Assembly (NCBI RefSeq): GCF_000315625.1
Contig: NW_005434608.1
Location: 254,018-315,180 of the forward strand
Direction of reading: 5' to 3'
DNA length: 61,163 nt
Origin: Guillardia theta CCMP2712
Lineage: Eukaryota; Cryptophyceae; Pyrenomonadales; Geminigeraceae
Positions 35,173-52,795 of this stretch are shown here, piece after piece. Made by a program: the position numbers and the translations under genes. The notes beneath the pieces are model-generated. The model was given only the letters and a program-made list of their open reading frames with translations, was not told where the DNA came from and did no database searches. Within the stretch, counting starts at the first letter, position 1. Each line of letters starts with the position of its first letter.

Positions 35173-37236
35173 TTTCATCACCTTGCCCTCTTCCGTCAGG
35201 AAGTACGACGTCTCACTCCCAGCAGCTACCTTCACGATCCGCTTCCTCCTCAGCGACTGAACCAAGGACATTTCGACTTGCTCTCTGAAAGTTGAGTGCC
35301 CTAGCTCGCCCTTCCTGTTCTGCCCACACGCAAACACTCCGCAGTCTCCCTCCCCATGTGTCTCCTCATTCACACAAGACGACAGGGAGGAGGAGGAGGA
35401 GGAGGCAGCGAGTCCGCGCTCGTCGCATGCCTTGTGAGCAGCGGCATCCTGCGACAGCATGTCGTTGTGCAAGCACATGGGGCCGACGAGCCTGATGGTT
35501 CGGAGGATAGAGCCATCTCTTACATCTAACGCTTCTACCACAACGTGACCGGATCTTATCAACCTGTCTTACATGGTAAGAGGAAGTTTGGAGAGCATGC
35601 TAGCACTTTGGAGCAAACTAGTGCACAAAAGTCTAGAATGCCAATCATTAATGCAATAACACCCAGTTTTCTCGACATCCCACTCACTGTTTCACTCTCC
35701 CTGAATGCGTGCTTCTATGTGTTCGTTCTCGTATGGAATTGTATCTCCTTACCTCTTCACGGAGTACAACAAACTCCCGTCTCCAAAGATTGGACCGTAC
35801 TCCACATCAGCAGACTGGAACTTATCTAGAACGCCTGTCTCTTGCAGACTGACTTTGTCAAGGATGAAGATCTTCTTCTTCTCTTCTCTGACGCTGCTGT
35901 GAGATCGGAAGAAAAGCCAACTGCCAGCGCAAGCCAGCCATCCTTTCTCTCCTTTCCTATACGAGCTGCATGATACAACTCCGACATCTTGGCCTTGCGA
36001 TATCCCCTTGGCGATCTTCATCAATCCAACGTTGCAGTGAAGGAATATGAAAGATCCGTCAGAAGCAATCGTCGAGTAGTTCTCAGTGAAATCTGCCTTC
36101 TTTTACAAGACACCGTCAGTTCCAGCTAGACTTCGGCATCCAAACACAAACACACACTCTCTGACACTCACACTGACGCAAAGATCAAAAGCAGAACGGG
36201 TCAAGTGTAGATCACCAGCACACACATCATGTTCGGAAGGATCTCCGGCAACACAGCCATCCCCTCCTCCACTTCAGCAGCTCACCGCAGCGCCGATCCT
36301 CCAAGTTCGCAGGGAGTTGGAAGAGCACAGGGAAGACAGCGGGGTGTGGAACCACCTTCTGAGTACTGTGCATGACTCGTCCTCCTCTTGGACGCTTGTG
36401 CACTCAACAAACCGGCTGACCAACGAGAAGACGTCTAGCTGCAGCTCGCTGCTCCTGATGCCAAGAAGAGCTGACCGCAGGACCCTCGACAAGCTGCCCT
36501 GATGGATTGAGAGATGAAAATGAGCACGTAGCGCCTGCTCCCGCTGCTGCAAGGGGAACCCCTCCCCGCTGGCGATGTCTGCTAGGGTTTCCGCCAACGG
36601 CTCCAGGACCTCCTCGTCCTCTCCCATCAGGCTCAACGGGGGAAGACCATCCAAGATCTCGCAGAGAGAGTCGCACACCTGAGCTAGCAGCTCATGCCTG
36701 TCCCTGGACAAGGACCGGATGGTGAGGAACAACGTCTGGAGACCCAGTTTTACCATCACAGGGAGACTGGACCTCTTGCGGGAGGGGCACGACAGCCTCC
36801 TCCCTCTCTGCTCACACGCGCTGCTGCTGAATCTCGCTGCCTTGTGCAGCTCGTAGAGCTGCAGGGCAACTCTTGCGCTCAGCATCATCGATGAACGAGA
36901 TCCGCCAATCTCACTGCGACTGATGGCGTCCTTTGATATCATTCTGATCCACTCCTCTACGCCCTCAGTGTGCTCTAGAGCATGTCCGAAACACGGTTTG
37001 CATCTTTCGCCCTCCTGCTCCGCCCCCTCTGCTCTTGTGACATGTTCCTGAAGGTGGGCGTACCTGGTAGCAACCAGGCTCTCGTCCGAGCTGATGGATG
37101 TGTAGGAGGTGTTCAGTGCGCTATGTTGGCTCATCTTGACGTTGGCGGGGTCAATGTTCCTTAGCTGTTCGTACATGTGCTTGTATTCCGACGGCATCGT
37201 AGTTGCGATGTTATCACCCTGCTGCCGTCTCGCCAT
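22943..37236 (-). CDS. Giant HERC-type HECT E3 ubiquitin ligase (4185 aa)
   Basis: Eleven exons close in phase: 36286-37236, 35753-36099, 35182-35563, 32984-34949, 32762-32934, 31776-32534, 31406-31483, 26376-31343, 23515-26318, 23239-23299, 22943-23011. About residues 490-880 hold seven RCC1 blades (GQNRKGELG, GCNNHGQLGLG, GLNDCGQLGIG, GKNLNGQLGLG, GYNHQGQLGLG, GCNCHGQLGLG). Residues about 2150-2300 form a DOC/APC10 domain (NLVDSDMESFWQSDG, SFTPKSISVKIGSSD). A UBA lies near 2860-2900 (LAALGYPHQLCLVALQLN). Three beta modules end in WGY/WGF (DRWGFRCLVV, SVWGYKMLV, NWGYRFLVFP). The HECT domain is about 3800-4185 (GYGGPYRESL, LGRMMGIAIRTG, ADTCFFTLHLPAYSS; active Cys about 4150). HECT ligases form a ubiquitin thioester and pass it to substrate. 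The start ATG lies just after a tttttcag, so an upstream exon is possible. Confidence 0.9.
23038..23160. repeat. (TCATCG)n hexanucleotide in the last HERC-like intron
   Basis: TCATCG/TCATCA units fill most of the 227-bp intron (23012-23238) between the active-site exon and the final exon. On the coding strand it reads GATGAC. Read through in frame, it encodes a run of about 45 Asp residues before a stop at 23008-23010. Confidence 0.95.
23432..23500. repeat. GGAAGGA heptanucleotide repeat in HERC-like intron
   Basis: Tandem GGAAGGA units lie in the 215-bp intron 23300-23514, between the HECT exon ending PPGDD and the exon carrying the active-site Cys. Confidence 0.85.
31534..31655. repeat. 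(GATGA)n pentanucleotide in HERC-like intron
   Basis: About 24 copies of GATGA lie in the intron 31484-31775 of the HERC-like gene. Confidence 0.95.
32554..32640. repeat. (GAGGA)n pentanucleotide in HERC-like intron
   Basis: GAGGA/GGGGA units, then GGGCA units to 32668, lie in the intron 32535-32761 of the HERC-like gene. Confidence 0.9.
34996..35176. repeat. (TCGTCA)n to (ATC)n repeat in HERC-like intron
   Basis: CGTCAT units grade into a long (ATC)n run, filling the 232-bp intron 34950-35181 inside the RCC1 propeller coding region. Poly-Met, poly-Ile and poly-Ser open frames here are artefacts. Confidence 0.95.
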
Positions 37237-38560
37237 CCCCCACCGGAGCTGAAAAAGCAGAACTTCAGTATTGTACAGGAGGAATCAAGGCAAGAAACAA
37301 GGTTGATGGGGAAGAATGCGAGAGGATTAGAGCATGGAGGGCATGGAAGGAGGGCATGGGGTATGGGGGGTATGGAGTGGAGAAGGAGGAGCTACGATAT
37401 AGGAGCGTGTGAACCAGGGGTGGGGCGGGGAAAGCATGGAGCAGGAGATTGCCTAAAACAATTATTGATAGTATAAATATATAAGCCGGAACTACTTTAT
37501 ACCAGGACTGATGGTACGATTATAAATTATTAAAATAAAAAGTTGCTCCCAGGAGCCTTAAGTGTATTATATGTTGTCGAAAAATATTTGTTTTGAAAAA
37601 CATAAATATTTTAGAATGTGAAATAATATATTTTCGGATCCATTCCTTATTTTGTCGGGGGGATCATTTAGTACCAATGACATACCCTACCCCTTCGTTG
37701 CTGAGCCATACCCCTCTGATTTGATTCAATTCTAGGGTGAAATGTACCCAAGAATTGGGCACATAGTACCACCCTACCCTACATCCTCCACAATAGCTTT
37801 ACTTCAGCATAGTCTTTTTAAAAATGAGACTTTTAGGTATCCCCTCGTCCCCCCGCCTGCAATATGGGCAGTGGAGGGGATGAGGAGACCGGCCCTTGAC
37901 GCCAACAAACCATGGCAAAACCTTGTGGCGGGGAGGAGGGAGGAGAGAGGGGGGGGGAGAGGGTGGAAGGTGGAGGGTGGAAGATGCACAAGCTGTGAAA
38001 GGAGGGAGCATGTCACGGGTAGGAGGGAGCATGGACATGCAGGAAAGGAGCATGGACTGGGAATAACTCCTGAGGCAGGACGGGTTAATGGTGACGAGGG
38101 TGCGATGGAGGAGTGAAGACGTCCAGACAAATGAGCGACAAACAGGATGATTGTGGTCAAACCAGGATGGTGGTTACTTGTGAGAACCAGCGAGCAGGAG
38201 CAATAAGGCTAGGGAGAGGTGGTGAGGACATGAATGCGATAACGACAAAGGATGGTGAGGTGGCATGGCAAGTCCCATGTGAGCATGGAAGGAACATGAG
38301 TTCAACTCAGATGAATGCTAGAGAATGTGTAGAAGAGAGGCGGCAGCTGCTGGTATTGGTTGTGATGGGAAGAGGAGAAGCGGTGAATGAGACGAGAGAG
38401 AGACCGTAGAAAGCGAGTCCGATTTTCTTGAGCATGTGGTGGGGAGTTACTCTCAATCCTAGCTCAGTTGTCTACCATCAGTCTGAATGATTGTATTCCT
38501 CATCTTACAGGAATGAGATTCTTCGCAATGTCAAGGAGCTTGTGATCAAGGTTCAGCAGG
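37237..38560. other. Intergenic region without recognised gene
   Basis: Includes the upstream region of the HERC-like gene, a purine-rich stretch (37330-37440), an AT-rich core (37455-37660) and a GGAGGG-rich part (37920-38010). ORFs of about 100 codons occur, but none has credible content. Promoter positions cannot be fixed. Confidence 0.5.
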
Positions 38561-40284
38561 ATGAATGACCGGTGGTACCATCAGACGGCTGTCGTTGTGC
38601 TCCTGATATTTTTGGAACAGGATTGGAAACGTTTTCGCTGCTCTCTTCCTATGTGTCCTGCATACAGTGCGAGCTCAAACTGCCAGCAGTGGTTGTGATG
38701 CTGGCTCTTTCTGCTGCACCTTGCCGCCATGTCGCTGTGGGACTTACGTAACTTGTTTGGCCAACACCAACTGCCTCAGTGCTGTCTGCGAGATTTGCCC
38801 TCCAGGATCGTACTGCACGTGCGAAGCAGGTCTGCTACAGCCAAGAGCTGGGTAGAGGGGTCTTCTTGTGACTGTTACCGGCAGCATGTCCGAAATCGCT
38901 GACGTCGACGCCGAGCAATCTCATCAGGTTCCTTACAGTAACTTGATGTTCAGTATGAGGGTCACGTGGGGTCGGCAGGGTCTGCCCTTCGGGATACTAT
39001 TGCCCCATGTTCTCCGGCCGTCCAACACCGTGCCCAGCCGGTGATCACAATGAGGAGAGACGGGTCCAACTTTGTGACTAGAGTCGCAGGGACATACGGT
39101 GACAAGACAGGGTTGAAGGCTTTGGAAGATTGCAAGAAATGCCAACTGCTGCTTGACTCAAGGTTTCCATCTCCATTTGGTCTCTGAAGGTGATAAAGTC
39201 GAACAGTGAAGGCTCGTCAAAGTGCAAGTTGTCGAACGCCGGGATTGCAGGTCTGTGCGAAAGAGCTGTGCCCAATCCCGCCTCACCAATACCTCCAGTC
39301 ATCTGCGCCTCATGTGGAGGGTCACTTGTGTGAGTATCGATACGGATGCTGTGGAGCAAATTCTGAATTGTTCATCGGTTGGGCGAATGCAGCATTGGAC
39401 TGTTGTGTTACGTCGGGTCAGTCTCTTGAGAATTATGAGAATCTTCGTTGATGGGAGGTGTAGAATGCATTGGAGGAGGCTGCGGGCAAGGCAAGCAGAG
39501 TCAAGATTCCTTGAGTCCACTGTGAGATTTTACCGATCTCTTCCTCCTTCGACTTTTTTTCGCAACTGAAGTGTCCCCTGATGACCTTGTTGTCTGCTCC
39601 TGGTGAGTATCAACTGACATTGCTTCCTGGCGTTTTCTCTGCAGGGTCCGCAACTCAAACCACCAGGTAACCATCCCCTGTTAACAATAGAACGAACCTG
39701 AGAGCCATTGTGTTCTTTCTTGCTCAGCCAACTTCTCGCCGATGGAGAGCTACGGCACCGATGACGACACGTCATCAGACCGACTGTACCCCGGGGACTC
39801 CATGGAGCCAACGGCTCCGATAGCCAAAGTCTTGAGTGCAGATGAGAGGAGGGAGCAGCTAAGAAGGAGGATGGAAGTAATCTTAACACTGGAGCTGCCT
39901 GACAGCAGACTGACTCTTCTTGTGAATGAAAGGAGCTTGAACGGCAAGAATCGATCAAGGCAGTTGCGAAGGGCAAGGTAATCTTGAGGTGTTCAAGGTG
40001 CTGCTGCTGACGAAGGAGCACAGGTCCAAGACAAGGCCCGAGAGAGCCTGATAGAAGACAATAGGGTAGAACGCATATTGACTCTGCGATGGTACGCGCG
40101 CTGATCAACATCGCATTTGCAGATGCAAGCAAGAGTCGGGAAAGCATCACAAGGTCATTGTGCCCTTCTTACTCTTCAATTGTAATCTCTACCTTGCATT
40201 GACATGTAGACAGGGAAGAAAAGCTTGTTCGGAAAGGATAAGAAGAAGCATGATGATGAAGTCAACATAGAAGTCTGCGTATGA
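38561..40284 (+). CDS. Secreted or membrane Cys-rich protein with GCC2/GCC3 (ephrin-receptor-like) repeats
   Basis: Start ATG 38561 (MNDR), a 49-bp intron, then a signal peptide (IGNVFAALFLCVLHTVRAQ). Exons 38561-38571, 38621-38851, 38979-39040 and 39090-39162 join in phase and encode ICPPGSYCTCEAG, VCPSGYYCPMFSG, TPCPAGTYGDKTGLKALED and CKKC. The CPxGYYCP and CPAGTYGDKTGL phrases are the GCC2/GCC3 signature of surface and secreted proteins. Exons between 39250 and 39700 are unclear. A Ser/Asp-rich piece (YGTDDDTSSDRLYPGDS) at 39742-39980 and a Lys-rich end (KKSLFGKDKKKHDDE) with TGA at 40282 would make a cytoplasmic-type tail, but no transmembrane helix was pinned down. The 3' part could belong to a separate gene. 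Confidence 0.5.
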
Positions 40285-40997
40285 TTCCTCAACGCGATGT
40301 TTTCTTCATCTTCGTTTGACTTTTTCGCTTAACTTCTCTCACTGTGGGAGACGCTTTCTGTACAATATGTGTCCTTGCCTTTAGAAACATCTATATACCT
40401 CTGAATTCACTTTATTATGCACATTTCTTCTAAGATCGCAGTCTGTTACACTTGTCTCCTCCGATTCTTCTTTTCTTTCACTTCACTACCATACCCAACA
40501 GAGAAATGTTACAGAAGTGAATCATCTAGCCCCTGCAAGGCAAGATGATTAGAGAGGCTTCCTGAGAAGCAACAGAACCAACTTCGAGCATAATGCCGCA
40601 AGAAGACGTAGTAAGTAGCCCACGAGATTACTATCGCAAGAAAGCTCTTCTGCACAGACAAGGCAAGTCAGGCATTCGCTCTTCCATCAGCTGATTTTTC
40701 ACCTGCATCACCATCTCCCCGCTGGTGAAGTTGAAGCTGGGAAACGAACAGTGTGAGAAGATCATGAATGTTAGAGCACAGGGCAGGTGACGAGCCCATC
40801 ACATCATGTATGTTAGAGCAGAGAACAGGAGACGAGGAGAGCAGGCAGGGGTAGCGGGAGAGCAAAACCACATCGCTCACATAGAGAAAACGTCGACGCA
40901 TCCCTGCCGGAACTCCGGGTTGGTGAACAATGAGAAGAAACTTCTGAGTTTGCGGGGGCGCAAGAGGTGTGAGAAAGACATCATCTTGAAGGTCTCA

Positions 40998-41456
40998 ATG
41001 GCCTGCGTTACCCGCCCAGTCATAGTGCCCTCCTGCCCCGTGGCATCGCTTTTGTGTGCTGTCCTCCTACAGCCTTTGTGCTCGGGATGGTTCAGAGCAC
41101 AGGACGAGGCACCTGCAGAGCTCCGTCCTAGCAGACGAGAAGCCCCTGAGATCAGCAGAACGAGCAGGATCCCGCCGACTGTGGCTACCTCCTCCAGAGC
41201 TGGTGGGAACAAATCTACATCTCCGATTCCATTGCACCCGAAGCCCCTCCTCCTCCCACAGTCATCGGGCACGAGGGCTCTGACGCAGACCTGCTCCTCG
41301 GGCTTCCTCGGATCCCCCAGCATGACATGGGTTCTCCTCGCCCTCGCCCTCTCCCCTTGCCATCCCATCCATCGCGCCCCGTCCTCCAACCCCAGCATCC
41401 TTGCCCGCCCTTCTCTTGCCCACGGAGCTATTGAAACTCTTCGTGCCCCTGCCTGA
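40998..41456 (+). CDS. Doubtful ORF with signal-like start (antisense frame also open)
   Basis: ATG 40998 opens a frame with a hydrophobic segment (VASLLCAVLLQPLCSGWF), then Pro/Ser/Arg-rich sequence and a second hydrophobic stretch (WVLLALALS). The antisense frame 40877-41593 is also open over 238 codons, so strand cannot be decided from sequence alone. No family recognised. Just upstream, 40655-40727 has a short plus-strand exon-like piece (ALPSADFSPASPSPRW, stop at 40727). Confidence 0.2.
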   Translation: MACVTRPVIVPSCPVASLLCAVLLQPLCSGWFRAQDEAPAELRPSRREAPEISRTSRIPPTVATSSRAGGNKSTSPIPLHPKPLLLPQSSGTRALTQTCSSGFLGSPSMTWVLLALALSPCHPIHRAPSSNPSILARPSLAHGAIETLRAPA

Positions 41457-41754
41457 AAAAACTCTAATTGAGCTCCTAGTAAATAATGCCCATCCCCCAA
41501 CCTAGTCCTCACCAAACAAGTCAGCGAGCGCCCGATGTCCGGCCCGACGGGCACTGGCAGCATACTAGACTGAAAATGATCCGATCGGATCACCCGGTGA
41601 TCGATTCAAGCCTAGTCCGGGCAAGCTCCTCCTCCGCCTCCGCCTCCGCCGCCTCTTCCTAGTCCTCGTCCTAGTCATCCTCCTCGTCCTCGTCCTCGCG
41701 CGAGGAGTCCTCGTCCCACTTCAGGCTTGCTATCGCCGAGGCGCTGAGCAGCAG

Positions 41755-41990
41755 CCTATTGACCTTCCGGACCCCGGGCCCAACTTGGCAAGGGTCCGCA
41801 GGGCCTAACACGGACCCAGACTGACTAACTCGGAAAGCACTCAATTGAGCCTCGGAGTATCATGAGCCGCGAGCGAGGACAATCCGAGGCAGCGGGAGAC
41901 AACTCCGATCCTGACTCCCGGAGTACGATCGGGAGTGCCCGGCGGGTCAGCGGGGCCCGGGCCGGGCGCCCGCCGCAGCCTGGGCTAGTG
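41755..41990. repeat. GC-rich dispersed repeat, copy 4
   Basis: CCCGGGCC-type words, CAGACTGACTAACTCGG and a terminal GGGGCCCGGGCCGGGCGCC block. It is preceded by CTC/CGTC triplet runs (41620-41700). The adjoining 41990-42190 is C-rich and T-rich without a gene. Confidence 0.55.
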
Positions 41991-42487
41991 ATAAGTTTAC
42001 TCAAAGTCACTCAAGTTAAAATGAAGTTTTACGGGCCTTGTTTTTTTTAGCCTTTTGACCGTTTTTTCCCCCTACTACTCTTGACTCCTCTCATAACCTT
42101 CTTAGAGACTCTGACCCCACCCCCCTGGGTGTAAGAGAGGCCTTTTTTGACCCACCCCTACTTCTAGCCTTTTGTAACCCCCTTTCCTCCATGCAAAATG
42201 GCCCCGGGCCTCGAAGTAGTACCCACCCCTCCTTCCGGGCCGGTCACTCTATATCAACGTACACAATGCAGCGCCGGCTACGGGAGGCGCTTCATGGCGC
42301 ATCGACGGAGGGAGGGAGCGAGCGAGGACATGCGCCTACTCCATCGCTTCAGCTCCATCCATTGCACAACACACCATCTCCTCACTCCTCCTTCCCTGCT
42401 CAAGTCCCCGTCCAGCGCCCTCGGACTTCACAACACTATCGAAGTCCCGATCCGGCTCGCTCCTTCCCACCGCGAGCCAGCACGGTG

Positions 42488-49265
<6,778 letters not shown>

Positions 49266-49279
49266 GATCTCAAATCTCC

Positions 49280-49666
49280 TGTCAGTTGTATTATCCCTTC
49301 TGCTGAAGATGTTGACATCTGAGCATGAGTATGCCTGTCCCAATGACTCCACCAGCCGTCGCGCTATTGCAAAGATATACCGATGATGCAACGTGCTAGA
49401 AGGATCTTCGGTCTCTCTTTGATTGATACAATATCATGTTCAAGTATAAGATATCTTGTTTTACATGCTTCAAACTTATAGTACACCTCCTCAAATGTGA
49501 CTTCAGGCTTCACATTTCTTGACCTCCAGACCTCTGGAAAACAGCAATGAATCCAACGATAGAAGAAGAAGAGAAGTAAGACGCTCACCCGTGGATCGCC
49601 AAGGCTGTCAAAGAACCTGGTGTAATTCCTGACTGTGTTGCTGATCGCGCAACCTTCATTCGTCAT
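49280..49666 (-). CDS. Possible small spliced gene
   Basis: ATG 49666 opens MTNEGCAISNTVRNYTRFFDS, ending GDPR at a GTGAGC donor. A short intron leads to EVWRSRNVKPEVTFEE, and a further piece RPKILLARCIIG follows. The product would be about 65-70 aa. No family recognised, and overlap with the 3' end of the plus-strand gene makes it doubtful. Confidence 0.2.
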
Positions 49667-49921
49667 CTTGACCTCCTCCTGTCATCAACAATCATCATCT
49701 TCCAACTCTCAAACTTCTCTTCTCGCCTGCATCTGACATCTCAGGGAGATGTTCAACACCCCATCATGACTCGCGCGCCCCTGAGACCACCGAGGGGTAA
49801 GGCGACTTTACAGGGACGTACAGCTATACAGGAGGAAACTCCAGACTTTGACGGACTTTGCGAGTAACTCGAGCCCTAGGGGACGCTGCAGAGGAGAAGC
49901 TCATTCTTCAGATCTCGTGAA

Positions 49922-51149
49922 TCACATCAAACCTGGTCGAAGTTGCTCAAACTGAGACCCAGCCTGCGTGCTCGTCTGCGCGCCCCATGACGTCTCCTTC
50001 TTGATTTCTCGTCTTGGTGATTGGGGGAAGATCAGGTCCTTCGACGTCTGCTGCAGAGTGAACTTCAGAGAGTGAGGGAGATCGAGCACGAGAGAGGGAG
50101 AGAGAGACAGGGGAAGAAGGAAGGGGGAAGGATGAGGGAACACGTTACAAGTACCTTTGAAAAGGAGGAGTGGGACACATCGACGGGATCGTTGAGAGCG
50201 GTGTAGTCTGATCGATTGTTTGCGCAAGCCCCGTTACCTTCAAACCTTCCACCCAAGGATGTTCCAAAGGTTCTTTCCTCGGGATCACTGCCATTGTTCA
50301 TTGCGTCGGACGTGTGAGAAGCCTGGGACTGCGTCTTCGCTTCCGAGAAGACCGATTCGCGATTCGCATCTCGCAATAAGGACATGCAATATTCAAAGTG
50401 ATGCCTGTCGGACACTCCGCCGTCCGAGCCGTACTTGTCCATCTTGTCATAAGATGCAGGATTTGATCTGCTGTATTCTAGACCTCTCTTCAACTCACTG
50501 TTCTTCACCTGCTCAGCATGCAACTTGAGTTGCAGCTCACGGATCTGCGCCTGCATTGAGGAGATTTTGGTGTCTTGCACGGACGTGTAAGTTTCAAGAT
50601 CATGTTCCAGCTTGCTGATGCGGTTTCTCTTCACATTCGATTCTTTCAGCTCGTCTTCCAGTGATTTAATTTTCTTTTGCGATGCACTTAACTTGAGTTC
50701 ATAGTCTCTGAGCTTTTGCTTTAATGCTTGATCAGCATCTGCTTGCGATGCAATGCTCTCCCTTGTTGAATGGAAGGATTCCACCACATCTGAGCAAATT
50801 TCCTGCGCTTCCATGCATTTCCATTTCAAGTCCATCAATGAATTTCGAAGAACGATCACATCAGCCTCTCGTTTTTGAACTTTGTGGCGTATTCATTGAT
50901 GACCTTAGATGCTTTCTCGCGTTGTATTTTCAGCTCTTCGTTTCCTTTTTGAGCAATGGCCTGAACCTCGTATTGCAGTTTTCTGTTCTCTTCTCCCTGC
51001 TCAAACATCTTACTTTGAAGATTCTTGATTTCATTTCTCAAGGCCTGCTTCTCTCGATCTGCAACCATGTATGTCCCCTGCATTTGTCGAGACATCGCGC
51101 TGTCATACATTGATTTCCTGCAGGTTATGTCAACAGGTATTTGTATCAT
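49922..51149 (-). CDS. Coiled-coil protein with an apparent frameshift
   Basis: Reading from the minus strand: a likely acceptor before RKSMYDSAMSRQMQGTYM (so the true start is probably upstream of 51149), then heptad-like helices EKQALRNEIKNLQSKMFEQ and EELKIQREKASKVINEYAT. At 50872-50876 (T5 on the plus strand) the frame is lost, and one extra A on the coding strand would join ATKFK to KREADVIVLRN. The coiled coil continues (KKIKSLEDELKESN, ISKLEHDLETYTS, MQAQIRELQLKLHAEQ), followed by a Ser/Asp-rich tail, a donor after SHSSFSK, and a last exon FTLQQTSKDLIFPQ to TGA at 49922. No family recognised. The frameshift is either a homopolymer sequence error or a real lesion. Confidence 0.55.
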
Positions 51150-52540
51150 AATGAATAGTACTGCGCATATTGTTGCATAGCAGATGATGAGACCGGAACC
51201 TGCCTATAGGACGATCTACAAATGTTTAGCAACAGCATAAATGAATAGAGAGCACCTTGGATAAATTACTGTATTGTTCATCTCAGCTTGAAACAATTCC
51301 AATTCCAAATCTGTCATTGCAACTCGTCAGCTTCAAAACTCTGAGACCTCCTAGCCCGAGGCATTGAGCATTCATCGATCAAATCGTCTCAAGTACAATG
51401 CACCGTAGGGGCTAGCCACCACCCCATTCAATGATGAGGTTGTAGTGCCACTTGAGGCTAAAACACTATTGGTAACAATCAGCTTCTACGAGCATGGCGG
51501 CAAGCTGATATCATATCACTTTACATTCAACATCTTCATCTTCCATTGTTTCTCTCTCCTTCCTTTGTGCTCTTCTCCCTTTTCTGCCTACCGCCCTCGC
51601 GCATTTCCCAATTAAAATCGTCCTGACCCCACCCCCACCCTTCACCACCCACCCCTGGTCGTCGACACATCAACCATCTGATCCACCCCAACCCTGCGCC
51701 CCCTGTTACCACCCCCCACCACTTGACTTTGCTTCGACACACTGACCAAAGGACGGGTCAGTTCGGGGTAAACCCCTGGCGGTGGTACATGAACCCCTAC
51801 CGACTACCGGTACTCACGGTGCAATTTTAACACTACGTTACAGCCCAGCCTGCACTACCCCTACCTCCCTGGATCAGCCCGAACCCCCGGGTACAGTAAC
51901 CACGAGGACACCGGTCCTGCACTCACTGTCAGACCATCTTGGAAGCTCAGAAAACAAGGGGTCCGAAAGTCGCTAAAGCCGACGGAGCGGCTATTTAGAG
52001 CCATGAGCTTCTTCATCATGCTTCTTCAAGTCATCATGCTTCTTCAACATGCTTCTTCAACATGCTTCTTCAACATGCTTCTTCATCATGCTTCTTCATC
52101 ATGCTTCTTCATCATGCTTCGCGTTATCTTTCTCATGACATCACCAACAATTCGTGTAGAACCATCACTTCTTGTGTCCTGCCCTCAAGTCCTAGCCCCA
52201 GTCATGTGTATGATACCCTGGTCTGGTGAAGACGCCGATATGTTTCAGAAAGTCTACTCTGAGCAAATAAACGTTTCATTGGTTAAAGTATCAACCAAGT
52301 TGCAAAGAGCATCTGATTGCAGTCTTGAAAGTGATGAGAACTCAATCTGCCTCCCGCATCAGTGCGCTTGTAAAGCAATCTTGCATCTTGGATGATCAAT
52401 GCCGGCACTAGAAGTTATGGGCTCGAAACGTTAATCACGCACATGTTGTTTATTTCTATACTATCTTCTTCCAGACCCTCTTTTCCTCTCCCTCCTTCCC
52501 GCTACCTAGTATACATGCTACGACGCCCGCCCTTTGCTCC
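51150..52540. other. Intergenic; contains a 15-bp CATGCTTCTTCA-type tandem repeat
   Basis: No supported gene. 52013-52120 is about seven imperfect copies of CATGCTTCTTCAACA/TCA. 51600-51920 has several C-rich ACCCCTACC-like words that recur in other intergenic parts of the window (10590, 18720, 37680, 59070). Confidence 0.5.
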
Positions 52541-52574
52541 CCTCCGCTCACACAGGATTCGCTTTCGCGATGCT

Positions 52575-52795
52575 CCGGCGCTGCCGTCGAGCGCGTAGAA
52601 TGGAGTCCAGCACCACTCTGCCGCTGTTGCTGGCCCCTCCGTCCGGGCTGATGATGCTGCCGGAGACAGCTTTCTGCCTCCTCGCTTCCTTCCGGGGCCG
52701 GCTCGATGTCAGGTAAAAGGGAGCCGCGGAGCAACGGTATAGGACGACGTCGTCGAGCATCCGGATCGATCTTGAAGAGGAGGCCGGGGACGGGG
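52575..52795 (-). CDS. Possible orphan exon or gene fragment
   Basis: After an acceptor-like tcttcaag on the minus strand, an open frame reads SIRMLDDVVLYRCSAAPFYL, then Arg/Lys-rich sequence and SIISPDGGASNSGRVVLD. The composition is protein-like, but no partner exon or family was recognised. Overlapping frames are also open because of GC content. Confidence 0.2.
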
